Shown here piece after piece: positions 23,580 to 32,598 of a stretch of DNA of 64,000 nucleotides. Origin of the DNA: Nocardioides deserti (GTDB lineage Bacteria > Actinomycetota > Actinomycetes > Propionibacteriales > Nocardioidaceae). The translations under genes and the position numbers were made by a program. Numbering within the stretch: position 1 is the first letter of the stretch; each line of letters opens with the position of its first letter. The notes under the pieces are model-generated. The model made no database searches. It was given only the letters and a program-made list of their open reading frames with translations, and had not been told where the DNA came from. The stretch covers positions 62,001 through 126,000 of the forward strand of contig NZ_JACMYC010000004.1 of NCBI RefSeq assembly GCF_014266025.1, given 5' to 3'.

Positions 23580-26044
23580 GCGCTGTGACGACTGAGTCAC
23601 TGCGCGTCGCGGGAGGCGCCGACACCTCGGGCACCATCACGGTCGCACTGCCTCGGACAGGCGTCCCCGACCACCCGCGCGGCGACGGTCCGGCTCGCTG
23701 GACGCGCGGGACCTCGGGTGCGCTCCTCGCTTTGGCGGTCGCGCAGTCCGTGGTCGTCCTCGACCTGGACGTCCCGGTGCTCCGCGCGGCGGTCGGCCTG
23801 CTCACGGTGCTCGTCCTTCCCACCTGGGTGCTGCACGGGCGCGCGAGCTGGCCGACCGACAGTGCCGTCGCACGCTGTGCCTACGCCTTCGGCGCGAGCT
23901 TCCTCGGCGTGATGATCGTCGGGCTCGCGGTCAACACCGCGGGCCCGGCGGTGGGCGTGGACCGTCCGCTCACCCCGGCCGTGCTGGGACTCACCTGGCT
24001 GTTCCTGGACGCCGCCCTCCTGCTGTGGCGCCGCCACGTGCCGCTCCTCGAACCCGATCGGGCGCGGGAGGTGGTGCGCCGGGCCTGGGCCGCCCCCGCG
24101 GAACCGGCCCAGGTCCTGGCCCTCGCCGCGCTGCCGATGGCGGTCCTCGGTGCGATCCGGCTGAACAACGGCGCCGGGGGCGCAGTCGCGATCACGGCGC
24201 ACGTGCTGGTCGTGGCGGCGTACGCCGTGCTGCTGTGCCGCCGGGGCGCACCCGGCCGGGACCTGCGTGTCCTGTACCTCGCTGCGCTGTCCCTGTTGCT
24301 CGCGACGTCCCTGCGGGGCTGGGGCATCACCGGCCACGACGTCCAGGCCGAGCACGGCGTCTACACGTTGACGGCGGACGCGCAGCACTGGTCGATGGAC
24401 CTGTTGCAGAACGCCTACACCGCCTGCCTGAGCATCACGATCCTCCCGGTGGTGCTGGCCGAGGCCACCGGGCTGTCCGGCACCGTCTGGTTCAAGATCG
24501 GGTTCCAGGTGGTGTTCGCGCTCGTGCCGGTCCTGGCCTACCTCGTCTTCAGGCGCTTCGTGGCGAGGCGTCTCGCCCTGGTCGCGGCGGCGTTCGTCAT
24601 CGCGTTCCCCACCTTCCACGTCGACATGCCCTACCTGGTGCGCCAGGAGATCGCCTTCCTCTTCCTCGTGCTGCTGCTGCTCGCAGCGACGGACCGAGCG
24701 ATGCCCGCGAAGCGGCGCCGCGTCCTGGTGGTGGTCCTCGGCCTCGGCGTCGTGCTCTCGCACTACGCGACGACCTACCTCCTCCTCATGGCGCTGGGCG
24801 CCGGCCTGCTCCTCCTCGGGCTCACGACCCTGGTGGTGCGACCCGGCCGGAGCACCCGGGACGGGGGCGCGTTGGTGCTCCTGCGGCCCACGGTGCTCGT
24901 GCTGCTGGCCGGGTCGTCGCTCCTGTGGACCGGTCCGGCCACGGGTACGGGAGGGCATCCCCTGACGGTCGCGCAGGAAGCGATCGAGGCGCTCCTCGGG
25001 GACGAGGAGGGCGAGACCGCGGGCTCGAACGACCGCCGGTTCCTCCTGTTCGCCGGCCGGGAGGACAGCGCCGAGGACCGTCTCGCCCGGTTCGTGGACG
25101 AGACGATGGAGGCGCGGGAGGCCTACCCCCGTCGACTGGCGCTCTTCAAGGACCCGGGTCCCACCCTGACCGAGCCGGAGATCGTCGACCCGGAGGAGGC
25201 GCCGCACGGCCCGGTCGGCGAGGTCCTGGACGCCGTCGGCGTCGATCCGGGCACGGTGGTCGTCGGCCTGCGCGGGGCGAGCGCCGTGCTGCTGCAGGTG
25301 ATGCTGCTGGCGGGGCTGTGGTGGCTGGCGCGTGCTGCCGTCCGCCGTCGGCGGGGCACCGAGCCCACCGACGCGGAGGGTGGGGACGGCCGACCTCCGG
25401 TCCCGGGCGTCAGCACGGAGGTCGCTTGCGTGCTGCTGGGCGTGATGGCGGCTCTCGGCCTGGTGGCGGTGGTCCCGAGCCTCTCGGTGGAGTACGGCGT
25501 GCTCCGGGCGTTCCTGCAGAGCCTCCTGTTCGTGGCTCCGGCGGCCGCGGTCGGGCTGTGGTGGCTGCTGAGCAGGCTGGGTCGCGAGCGGAGCGGGTGG
25601 ATGGTCGTCGTGCCGGTCGCCCTGCTGGCGGCCCTCACCTCGGCCGGCACGGCGCTCGTGGGCGGAGGACCGGCCAAGCTCGCACTGGCCAACGCCGGCA
25701 CCTACCACGAGCGCTACATCGTCGAGGACTCCGACGTGGCGGCGGTGCAGCGGTTGGAGCGCCTGCCGGACGACAGTGGTCCCTTGCCGAAGGTGTTGAC
25801 ACCCACGAACCACGGTGTGCGGCTGGCGCTCGCCGGTGTGCCGCGCGAGGAGATCCACGGACGCACCTTCCCGACGCTGCTGAACGTCGGCTCGTACCTC
25901 TTCGCCGACTCGCGGCTCACCGCTGACCGCGAGGACACGCTGTTCCTCGACGGCGACCGCGTGACGTACCGCTATCCGCTGCGACGGATCGACCAGCGGA
26001 TGCACCTCGTCTACAGCGCGGGCGACAGCAGGATCTACCGGTGA
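23576..26044 (+). CDS. Large polytopic membrane protein, possible GT-C transferase or polymerase
   Basis: An 822-residue protein with about 13-15 hydrophobic segments and two larger polar loops, one near residues 490-560 and one at the C-terminus (about 700-822). The first long outer loop contains GHDVQAEHGVYTL, an acidic/histidine pattern similar to the catalytic loop of GT-C enzymes that use polyprenyl-phosphate sugars. A second conserved-looking stretch is DMPYLVRQEIAFLF. The context (flippase next, then glycerophosphotransferase) fits a glycan polymerase or a sugar transferase on the outer face. The family is not recognised with certainty. Start and stop overlap both neighbours (ATGA, GTGA), showing tight coupling. 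Confidence 0.8.
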   Translation: MSAVTTESLRVAGGADTSGTITVALPRTGVPDHPRGDGPARWTRGTSGALLALAVAQSVVVLDLDVPVLRAAVGLLTVLVLPTWVLHGRASWPTDSAVARCAYAFGASFLGVMIVGLAVNTAGPAVGVDRPLTPAVLGLTWLFLDAALLLWRRHVPLLEPDRAREVVRRAWAAPAEPAQVLALAALPMAVLGAIRLNNGAGGAVAITAHVLVVAAYAVLLCRRGAPGRDLRVLYLAALSLLLATSLRGWGITGHDVQAEHGVYTLTADAQHWSMDLLQNAYTACLSITILPVVLAEATGLSGTVWFKIGFQVVFALVPVLAYLVFRRFVARRLALVAAAFVIAFPTFHVDMPYLVRQEIAFLFLVLLLLAATDRAMPAKRRRVLVVVLGLGVVLSHYATTYLLLMALGAGLLLLGLTTLVVRPGRSTRDGGALVLLRPTVLVLLAGSSLLWTGPATGTGGHPLTVAQEAIEALLGDEEGETAGSNDRRFLLFAGREDSAEDRLARFVDETMEAREAYPRRLALFKDPGPTLTEPEIVDPEEAPHGPVGEVLDAVGVDPGTVVVGLRGASAVLLQVMLLAGLWWLARAAVRRRRGTEPTDAEGGDGRPPVPGVSTEVACVLLGVMAALGLVAVVPSLSVEYGVLRAFLQSLLFVAPAAAVGLWWLLSRLGRERSGWMVVVPVALLAALTSAGTALVGGGPAKLALANAGTYHERYIVEDSDVAAVQRLERLPDDSGPLPKVLTPTNHGVRLALAGVPREEIHGRTFPTLLNVGSYLFADSRLTADREDTLFLDGDRVTYRYPLRRIDQRMHLVYSAGDSRIYR

Positions 26045-27366
26045 CCGTGCTCCTGCGCAGGTGGGTGGTCGGCGCACGGGCCGACCGCATGCTGACCAAC
26101 TCGGCCCTGCTGTTCACCACCAGCGCCTTGATGGCCGCCTTCGGTGCGACCTTCTGGGTACTGGCGGCTCGCCTGTACCCGGCCGAGACGGTCGGCGTCG
26201 CCGGTGCGATCGTGACGGCGTCGGACACGTTGGCCCTGTTCGCACAGCTCGGTCTGAACATCGCGCTGGTGCGCACGATGCCGCGCAGCCGGCACCAGGC
26301 TGCTGACTTCACCGTCTCGGTGGTCGTCGTGGGATCCGCGGCAGCCGTCTTCGCGCTCGGCTACCTGCTGGTGCTCCCGCACACCGCGCCGCGGGTGCAC
26401 GACGCGCTCGCGGGCCCCTGGGTGGGTGCGCTGTTCGTCGGGCTGGTCGCCGCGACCGCCGTGAACATGCTCACCGACAGCGTCTTCCTGGCCATCGACC
26501 GCGTCCGGTCCTACTTGTGGCTCAACGGCCTGGTGCTGGGTCTGACGAAGTGCACGCTGCCGGTGTTGCTGGCCGGCGCGGGCGTGCTGGGGCTCTACGG
26601 CTCGGCCGGCGGTGCCGCACTGCTGTGCGGAGCCGCCAGCGCTGTGGTGATCTATCGCCACCTGCCCCGCCCCAGCACGCTGCGACCCTCGCCCGAGCTG
26701 CGGCGCGCCCGCGGATTCGCGGGTGCCGGCTACGCCACGGTCGTGCTCGCGCTGACCCCTCAGCTGGTCCTGCCCCTGCTCGTGGTGAACGAGCTGGGTG
26801 CGGCGACGACGGCGTACTTCTTCGTCAGCCTCCAGGTCGTCGCGCTGCAGAACGCCGTCGTCGTCGCCGTGGGCAACTCCATGTACGCCGAGGGCGAGCG
26901 CCATCCCCACCGGCGCACGCAGGCCGTGCGACGGGGCGGGGTGACCATGGCGGTCGTCTGTACGACGAGCGCAGCCGCGGTCTGGCTGGTGGCGCCGCTC
27001 CTGCTCCGCGCCTTCGGGCAGGAGTACGCCGCGGAGGGGACGGCGACCCTGAGGGTGCTGTCGCTCTCCGTGATAGGCCTCGGGGCCAGCTACTGGGCGG
27101 CGATGCGCCTGCGGCTCGTCGACCACGCCGGCGCGATGATCGCGGCCCAGGTCATCGGCACCTCGGTGGTGCTGACCCTGAGCGTCGTCGCGGTCCCGCA
27201 CGGGACGACCTGGGTCGCCGCCGCCCTGGGGGCCGGCTACCTGGTCGGCGGGCTCGCCGGGTACCTGATGAGCCGGTTCGTCGCGCCGTTGCGCGACGCC
27301 CCCCGCGCGCCCGGCACGGGTGAGCCGGGCGGCACGACCGGCGCGACGGTGGGGGCAGTGTCATGA
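26041..27366 (+). CDS. Wzx-like polysaccharide flippase
   Basis: A 441-residue membrane protein with about 12-14 transmembrane helices, of the MOP (MATE/Wzx) exporter superfamily. Visible are the first pair of helices (LLFTTSALMAAFGATFWVLAARLYP), the family-typical 'VGVAGAIVTASDTLALFAQLGLN' and a second half beginning GFAGAGYATVVLAL. It should flip lipid-linked glycan units from the cytoplasm to the outer face of the membrane. The GTG start overlaps the preceding stop, and its own stop overlaps the TagB/F-like start as ATGA. Confidence 0.9.
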   Translation: MTVLLRRWVVGARADRMLTNSALLFTTSALMAAFGATFWVLAARLYPAETVGVAGAIVTASDTLALFAQLGLNIALVRTMPRSRHQAADFTVSVVVVGSAAAVFALGYLLVLPHTAPRVHDALAGPWVGALFVGLVAATAVNMLTDSVFLAIDRVRSYLWLNGLVLGLTKCTLPVLLAGAGVLGLYGSAGGAALLCGAASAVVIYRHLPRPSTLRPSPELRRARGFAGAGYATVVLALTPQLVLPLLVVNELGAATTAYFFVSLQVVALQNAVVVAVGNSMYAEGERHPHRRTQAVRRGGVTMAVVCTTSAAAVWLVAPLLLRAFGQEYAAEGTATLRVLSLSVIGLGASYWAAMRLRLVDHAGAMIAAQVIGTSVVLTLSVVAVPHGTTWVAAALGAGYLVGGLAGYLMSRFVAPLRDAPRAPGTGEPGGTTGATVGAVS

Positions 27367-28556
27367 GCCGTCGTCCGGCGCCAGCCCTCCGCGCGCTGCT
27401 CGTGACGTCGGCGCAGCTCGTGCTGCGTCGGGTGCTCCACCTGGTGGCTGCTGTCTGGCCGACCACGCGGCAGGTGCTGGTGTCGGGGTACCCCGAGACG
27501 GAGGGCAACGCCGTCGAGGTGGCCCGAGCACTCCTGGAGAGGTACGACGGACGGGTGGTGTGGCTCCGGGAGCCGGCCGGTCCGCACGCCGACCTCCCGG
27601 GCCACCCTCGGCTCGTCACGGTCGCGAAGGCGAGCCCGGCCGGGTTGTGGGCCTACCTGCGCTCGGAGGCGGTGTTCTTCACCCACGGGCTCTACGGCAG
27701 CCCGAGGCCGTCGTCCCGCAAGCCGTTGGTGAACCTGTGGCACGGCGACGGTCCGAAGGCGACCAGGCCGGGGCAGGGGGCCGGGTCGCTCATCCCCAGC
27801 ACCTGGCTGGTCTCCGGCACCCGCCTGTTCGGCGAGCTGAAGGCCGCGGCCTTCGAGCTCCCGCAGGAGCGGCTGCTCGTCACCGGCAACCCCCGCACCG
27901 ACCAGCTGTGGCGGATGCCTGCCTCCCCGGCCTTGGCGGAGCTCGGGATCACCGCTCCGTTCGTGCTGTGGATGCCGACCTTCCGTGCGACGAAGCAGGG
28001 CGACGGTTTCCGAGCCTGGTCCGAGGGCGGGGCCACGATCGGTGTGGCGGAGGTCCGCCCCCTGCTGGACCGGCTAGCGGCCCGCGGCGTCCAGCTGGTC
28101 GTGAAACCGCACCCGCTGGACGTCGAGGAGCGCCGGGGCCCGGGAGTGGTGACCGTGACGAACGAGGAGCTCGCACGCGTCGGCGTGCCGCTCTACTCGC
28201 TCCTGGGCGCCTCGGCCGGGCTGGTCACGGACTACTCGAGCGTCTGGGTGGACTACCTGCTGCTGGACCGGCCGATGGCGTTCTTCGTGCCGGACCAGGA
28301 GACCTACGCGCGGGGACTGGCGCCGGCCGACGTGCTGGAGTGGCTGCCGGGGGAGCTGGTGGGTGGTCACGCACCCTTCGAGCGGTTCCTGGCCGACCTC
28401 GAGGTCGACGGGCGTCGCGACGCCTGGTTGCGCGAGCGGGTGGCCGACCGGGTCGGCCTGCACCGGAGCCGCCGGTGCGCCGACGACCTCCTCGACGCTC
28501 TCGAGCGGGCCGGGGTGCTGCGTCTCCGCCCGGCGCCGGCACTGCGGACGAGCTGA
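27363..28556 (+). CDS. TagB/TagF-like CDP-glycerol glycerophosphotransferase
   Basis: A 397-residue peripheral membrane enzyme. Family motifs are FFTHGLYGSPRPSSRKPLVNLWHGDGPK (around residues 100-127, with the catalytic-type HG and WHG histidines), GNPRTDQLW, KPHPLD and TDYSSVWVDYLLLDRP. Such enzymes transfer glycerol phosphate (or another polyol phosphate) from a CDP donor to a lipid-linked acceptor in wall teichoic acids and related polymers. Its length matches a TagB-type or single-module transferase. It is the last gene of the plus-strand operon. No tagD (glycerol-phosphate cytidylyltransferase) is present in the window. Confidence 0.88.
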   Translation: MSRRPAPALRALLVTSAQLVLRRVLHLVAAVWPTTRQVLVSGYPETEGNAVEVARALLERYDGRVVWLREPAGPHADLPGHPRLVTVAKASPAGLWAYLRSEAVFFTHGLYGSPRPSSRKPLVNLWHGDGPKATRPGQGAGSLIPSTWLVSGTRLFGELKAAAFELPQERLLVTGNPRTDQLWRMPASPALAELGITAPFVLWMPTFRATKQGDGFRAWSEGGATIGVAEVRPLLDRLAARGVQLVVKPHPLDVEERRGPGVVTVTNEELARVGVPLYSLLGASAGLVTDYSSVWVDYLLLDRPMAFFVPDQETYARGLAPADVLEWLPGELVGGHAPFERFLADLEVDGRRDAWLRERVADRVGLHRSRRCADDLLDALERAGVLRLRPAPALRTS

Positions 28557-28560
28557 CGCG

Positions 28561-29616
28561 TCACCTGGCCGCGAGCCGCGCGCCAGCCCGCGCCCGGATC
28601 GTCGCCAGGCCCCAGACGGCGCGCGCCAGGACCCGCGCCCGGCGGACGCGACCGGCCCTGAGCGCGTCGAGGACGGGCCGGTCCGCGCGCCGTACGTCGC
28701 CGCGTGCGGCCGCTGCCCTCGCCAGCAGCCACTGCACGTCGGGCTCCGCCAGCGAGCCGCTGAGCGCGGCCACCGGGTCCACCCCGGTCGGGACCGTCCG
28801 CGAGCACTCCACGGCGATGCTCCAGCCGAGGAGCGCGCCCAGGACGGTGCGGGCGTCGTCGTCGAGCCGCCAGGCTGCCAGCTGGTCGGTCAGGCGCCGG
28901 GCCAGCTGCGCGCGGAACGGGAGGTCGGGCGCCTGGGGCCGGTTGGTCAGGCGGTCGGCGCTGTGCTGGACGTAGTGGTACTGCGTCGAGGGGATGAAAG
29001 CGGCCTGAGGGACGACCTGCATCACGTCGAGGTTGAACATCATGTCCTCGAACAGGGAGCACGCCGGGTCGAACCGGAGCCCGTGCTCCTCGAGGACCGA
29101 GCGCAGGTAGAGCTTGTTCCAGCAGTAGCCCATCGCCCAGATGAACGCCTGCGGACGCTCCAGCGTGCCCGGGGCCGCCGGGACGAGCGTGACGTCGTCC
29201 ACCGGACTGGAGGGAACGGCCAGCACCCCTGCCCCGCCCGCGTGGACGTCGACCACGTGACCGGCCGCCACCAGGGGGACCCCGGTCCGCTGCGCCACCC
29301 GCAGCATGTCCTCGATCCAGGCCGGCTCGGCGTGGTCGTCACCGTCCATGAAGGCCACGTAGGGGGCATCGACGGCCGCCAGCCCGGCGTTGCGTGCGCG
29401 CGCGGCGCCGACGTTGCGCGGCAACCGGAGGACGCGCACCCGGCGGTCGGCGCAGGCGTGCCGCCGGCACACCGCCGGGGTCCCGTCGGTCGAGGCGTCG
29501 TCGACCACCACGATGTCGAGGTCGTCGACGGTCTGTGCCCGGACGCTCGCGAGCGCCTTGTCGAGCAGGGCAGCACGGTTGTGCGTCGTCACGACCACCG
29601 CGACGGTGCCGGTCAC
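28561..29616 (-). CDS. GT2 family glycosyltransferase
   Basis: A 351-residue enzyme with a GT-A fold: VAVVVTTHNRAALLDKALAS, VVVDDASTDGT, YVAFMDGDDHAEPAW (the metal-binding DGDD) and a downstream ..FEDMMFN.. acidic segment as the likely catalytic base. The C-terminal 120 residues are helical and Arg-rich. GTG 29616 is chosen because GGAGGG lies five bases upstream; the region before it has no family counterpart. It follows the acyltransferase gene by 34 bp on the same strand and converges with the TagB/F-like gene, four bases between stops. Confidence 0.88.
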   Translation of the reverse strand: MTGTVAVVVTTHNRAALLDKALASVRAQTVDDLDIVVVDDASTDGTPAVCRRHACADRRVRVLRLPRNVGAARARNAGLAAVDAPYVAFMDGDDHAEPAWIEDMLRVAQRTGVPLVAAGHVVDVHAGGAGVLAVPSSPVDDVTLVPAAPGTLERPQAFIWAMGYCWNKLYLRSVLEEHGLRFDPACSLFEDMMFNLDVMQVVPQAAFIPSTQYHYVQHSADRLTNRPQAPDLPFRAQLARRLTDQLAAWRLDDDARTVLGALLGWSIAVECSRTVPTGVDPVAALSGSLAEPDVQWLLARAAAARGDVRRADRPVLDALRAGRVRRARVLARAVWGLATIRARAGARLAAR

Positions 29617-29650
29617 AGGGCCCTCCGGGGACGACGGGTGCGCGGAGCCG

Positions 29651-30784
29651 TCACACCGGCTCGCTCGGCCTGGGCTCGGCTCCTGGGCGCGGGCCGGGCG
29701 TTCCCCGTCGGATCGAGGTCGGTGACAGCACGTCACCACGGGGACGCATGAACGGGCGCTCGAGCAGGTGGTAGCTGGCGAGCGTCAGCGCGGCCACCGA
29801 CGACAGCGCGACGAGGCCGAGCACCGGTCTCGGGACGCCCGGCATCTCCTCGAAGGCGGTGAGCGGCACGGTGTGCCACAGGTAGAGGCTGTAGCTGAGG
29901 CGGCCGACGTACGTCATCCAGGGATGGCTGAGCAGGGCGTGCACCCCGCCGCCGGTCACGCCGTACCCGCTGACGATGAGCACCATGGTCGCTCCGACCG
30001 CCAGCGGCACACCGACGAGGGCGTAGACCTGGTCGCTCGGCGGGGCGAGCACCACGTAGAGGCACAGCGCGGCGAGTGCGGCACCTGCGGCAGGTGCGGG
30101 CACGGACACAGGCGCTGCCTCGGGGGGACGGGACTGCAGCCAGAGCGCGAGGGCGCAACCGGCGAGCAGCTCACCGAACCGCGCCGAGGGGCCGAAGTAG
30201 AACCAGAACGCGGGCACGGCGAACGACGCCCCGTAGCAGGCCGCGCCGGCGCCGGCGGCGAGCGCCGCCGCGCGACCGGCGGTCCAACCACGCCGCTTGG
30301 CCGCGAGGAGGAGGACGGGCCAGATCAGGTAGAAGTACCACTCGACGGCCAACGACCACGTGATGTTGAACGGCTCCAGCTCCGCGACCCAGAAGCCGCC
30401 GTCCTGCTGCATCGACTTCCAGATCGAGGCGGTCTGGGTGAGCGCGACGAGTCCGCGGCGTGCCACCTCCGTCGGAGCGACGCCACTGGCCGGGACCAGC
30501 CAGTACAACGCGATGCTGCCGACCACCAGGCCGACGAGCGCCGGGTAGAGCCGTCGCACGCGCCGGGCGAGGAACGTCCGGTACTCGGCGGAGAGGCCGC
30601 CCCGCCCGTGCGAGCGCCAGAGCATCGTGGTGATGATGAAGCCGCTGAGCACGAAGAAGACGTCGACGCCGACGGCTCCGCCGTGGAAGAACGGGACGTA
30701 CCAGACGAACCAGTGGAGCGCGAGGACGGCGAGGATCGCCACGGCGCGGAGGCCGTCCAGGTAGTCGAAGCGTCCTGTGCTCAT
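29651..30784 (-). CDS. OafA-like membrane acyltransferase (acyltransferase 3)
   Basis: A 377-residue integral membrane protein with about ten helices. It begins with the family signature FDYLDGLRAVAILAVLALHW (catalytic-type histidine at the end) and contains GGAVGVDVFFVLSGFII, RRVRRLYPAL and W.LAVEWYFYLIWP. Members O-acylate (often acetylate) surface polysaccharides using cytoplasmic acyl-CoA. GAGGA lies seven to eight bases before the ATG. It is probably co-transcribed with the GT2 gene downstream and is divergent from the secreted glycosidase-like gene across 106 bp. Confidence 0.92.
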   Translation of the reverse strand: MSTGRFDYLDGLRAVAILAVLALHWFVWYVPFFHGGAVGVDVFFVLSGFIITTMLWRSHGRGGLSAEYRTFLARRVRRLYPALVGLVVGSIALYWLVPASGVAPTEVARRGLVALTQTASIWKSMQQDGGFWVAELEPFNITWSLAVEWYFYLIWPVLLLAAKRRGWTAGRAAALAAGAGAACYGASFAVPAFWFYFGPSARFGELLAGCALALWLQSRPPEAAPVSVPAPAAGAALAALCLYVVLAPPSDQVYALVGVPLAVGATMVLIVSGYGVTGGGVHALLSHPWMTYVGRLSYSLYLWHTVPLTAFEEMPGVPRPVLGLVALSSVAALTLASYHLLERPFMRPRGDVLSPTSIRRGTPGPRPGAEPRPSEPV

Positions 30785-30877
30785 CGGTTGGTCCTCGTGG
30801 TCCGGCGGCCGGCCGTCGGCGGCCTGCCCCGCCAACGAGGCGCTGGCGATTGCGTTACTGGGGCGCGACGGGGTGGG

Positions 30878-30883
30878 TACAGT
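30878..30883 (+). promoter_or_regulatory. Probable -10 element of the secreted glycosidase-like gene
   Basis: TACAGT lies seven bases before the ATG at 30891. Confidence 0.55.
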
Positions 30884-30890
30884 CCGGCCC

Positions 30891-32501
30891 ATGCGTGTTC
30901 GTGCAGGTGTCCTGGCCCTGGCCACAGCCGTGGCCGGCCTGCCGCTGGCCCTTCCCGGCACCGGCACGGCCGCGCCGGTGCCGGTCGACCGGCCGTCGGG
31001 CCAGAGTCGCGCCTCGATGCCGGCGCCCGCGACCAGGCTCCTGGTGCTGCCGGCGCGGCCTGCCGACTCGCTCGTCGACGCCTACGGCGTCGGCATCCAC
31101 ACGCCGTTCCTCGACACGCCGTACGCCGACGCCGGCCGGGTCGCCGACGCGCTGGCCGACCTGGGTGTCCGGCACGTCCGCGACGACCTGTTCCTGCGCA
31201 ACCCGCGCCAGTACAAGGCGATCCGCACGATCGCGAAGCGCGGCATCGACTTCGACCTCATCATGGGGCGTCCCGACCGGCCGGGGACCCCCGCCGACTA
31301 CGTCCGCACCCTCGCCGAGGAGCTGCCGAAGAGCGCCGTCGAGGCGGTCGAGGGCATCAACGAGTGGGACCACTTCGGCCGCGGTCGGGACTGGGCACGT
31401 GAGGCCGCCGCCTGGCAGCGGGAGCTCTACGAGAAGGTCAAGGGCACCCCCGCCACGGCGCACCTGCCCGTGCTCTCGCCGGCGCTGGCGTTCAGCCGCA
31501 ACTACCTGATGCTGCCGGACCTCTCGCCGTGGTCGGACGTCGCGAACATCCACGCGTACCCCGGGGGCGAGAAGCCCGGGACCGCCCTCGACACGATGGT
31601 CGAGGCGCTGCGCGCCGTCCTCTCGCCCAAGCCCGTGGTCACGACCGAGGCCGGCTACCACAACGCCACGAGGACGACCAACGGCCACCGGCCGACGTCC
31701 GAGCGCGCCGCCGGGCTCTACCTGCCGCGGCTGCTGCTCGAGCACGTCCAGCGCGGCCAGGCGCGGGTCTACAGCTACGAGCTGATCGACGAGTTCCGGG
31801 ACGCCGCGAAGACCAACCCCGAGGCCAACTTCGGCCTGCTCCGCCGCGACTGGTCGCCCAAGCCGGCGTACACCGCGATGAAGACGATGCTCGGGCTGCT
31901 CGCCGACCCCGGCCCCTCCTTCGCGCCGACGCCGCTCGACCTCGGTCTCAGCGGCTGGCCTCTCGACGGCCGCTACGTGGTCACGCAGAAGCGGGACGGG
32001 ACCTACGTGGTGCTGATGTACCGCAACGACTCGGTGTGGGACACGAGCACCCGACGCGACCTCGCCCTGGACGCCACGAACGTGCGCCTGGACTTCCCGA
32101 GGTCCTACGGCATGACCGTGCACCGCCTCGGCGAGAGCGCCCAGCCGGTCCGCCGGACGAAGGGCACCTCGATCACGTTGCCGGTCGACGGGGCCGTCAC
32201 CGCGCTGACGCTGGACCCCCGGGCCGGGTCGACGCGGCCGGTCACGGCACGGCTCAAGGCGCGCCCGGGGCACCGCTCGGCGACCGTGCGCTGGGAGCTC
32301 GCCGGCGCCACGAAGCGTGTCGCAGCGGTGCGGGTGAAGCGGTCGCCCGGTGGCGTCGTACGACGTCTGGGCCCGGCCGTCCGCCGCTACCGCGACACGG
32401 GCCTGGTCAACGGCCGTCGCTACACCTACACCGTCCGGGTCGTCACCCGCTCCGGCCCTGCGCCGGCCCCCCGTTCCGTGACCGTGGTCCCCGGCCGCTA
32501 G
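30891..32501 (+). CDS. Secreted clan-A glycoside hydrolase-like protein with Fn3-like end
   Basis: A 536-residue exported protein. Residues 1-27 form a signal peptide (MRVRAGVLALATAVAGLPLA... AA). Residues about 60-380 fit a (beta/alpha)8 barrel of clan GH-A. GINEWD places an Asn-Glu pair (E158) as acid/base, and VVTTEAGYH supplies the nucleophile E253. The C-terminal 95 residues resemble a fibronectin type III domain (RYRDTGLVNGRRYTYTVRVV), often used to bind glycans. The substrate may be the polymer made by the neighbouring locus; I cannot assign a GH family number with confidence. A leaderless -10 supports the start. Confidence 0.82.
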   Translation: MRVRAGVLALATAVAGLPLALPGTGTAAPVPVDRPSGQSRASMPAPATRLLVLPARPADSLVDAYGVGIHTPFLDTPYADAGRVADALADLGVRHVRDDLFLRNPRQYKAIRTIAKRGIDFDLIMGRPDRPGTPADYVRTLAEELPKSAVEAVEGINEWDHFGRGRDWAREAAAWQRELYEKVKGTPATAHLPVLSPALAFSRNYLMLPDLSPWSDVANIHAYPGGEKPGTALDTMVEALRAVLSPKPVVTTEAGYHNATRTTNGHRPTSERAAGLYLPRLLLEHVQRGQARVYSYELIDEFRDAAKTNPEANFGLLRRDWSPKPAYTAMKTMLGLLADPGPSFAPTPLDLGLSGWPLDGRYVVTQKRDGTYVVLMYRNDSVWDTSTRRDLALDATNVRLDFPRSYGMTVHRLGESAQPVRRTKGTSITLPVDGAVTALTLDPRAGSTRPVTARLKARPGHRSATVRWELAGATKRVAAVRVKRSPGGVVRRLGPAVRRYRDTGLVNGRRYTYTVRVVTRSGPAPAPRSVTVVPGR

Positions 32502-32525
32502 TCCTGCCGCGCCGCCGACCTTCGC

Positions 32526-32531
32526 TAAGGT
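32526..32531 (+). promoter_or_regulatory. Probable -10 element of glmU
   Basis: TAAGGT lies 67 bases before the GTG of glmU, giving a transcript with a short leader and a GGAGG ribosome-binding site. Confidence 0.45.
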
Positions 32532-32598
32532 CCGAGGTCGCGTCGGTGCCGCCCACGGTCCGCGACGCGGACCACCGCCCGACCCGACTGGAGGAACC

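Noticed and set aside
17240..32501. Prophage or transposon island
   Set aside because: Only the tRNA-edge hint supports it. No integrase, transposase, phage structural gene or terminal repeat was seen.
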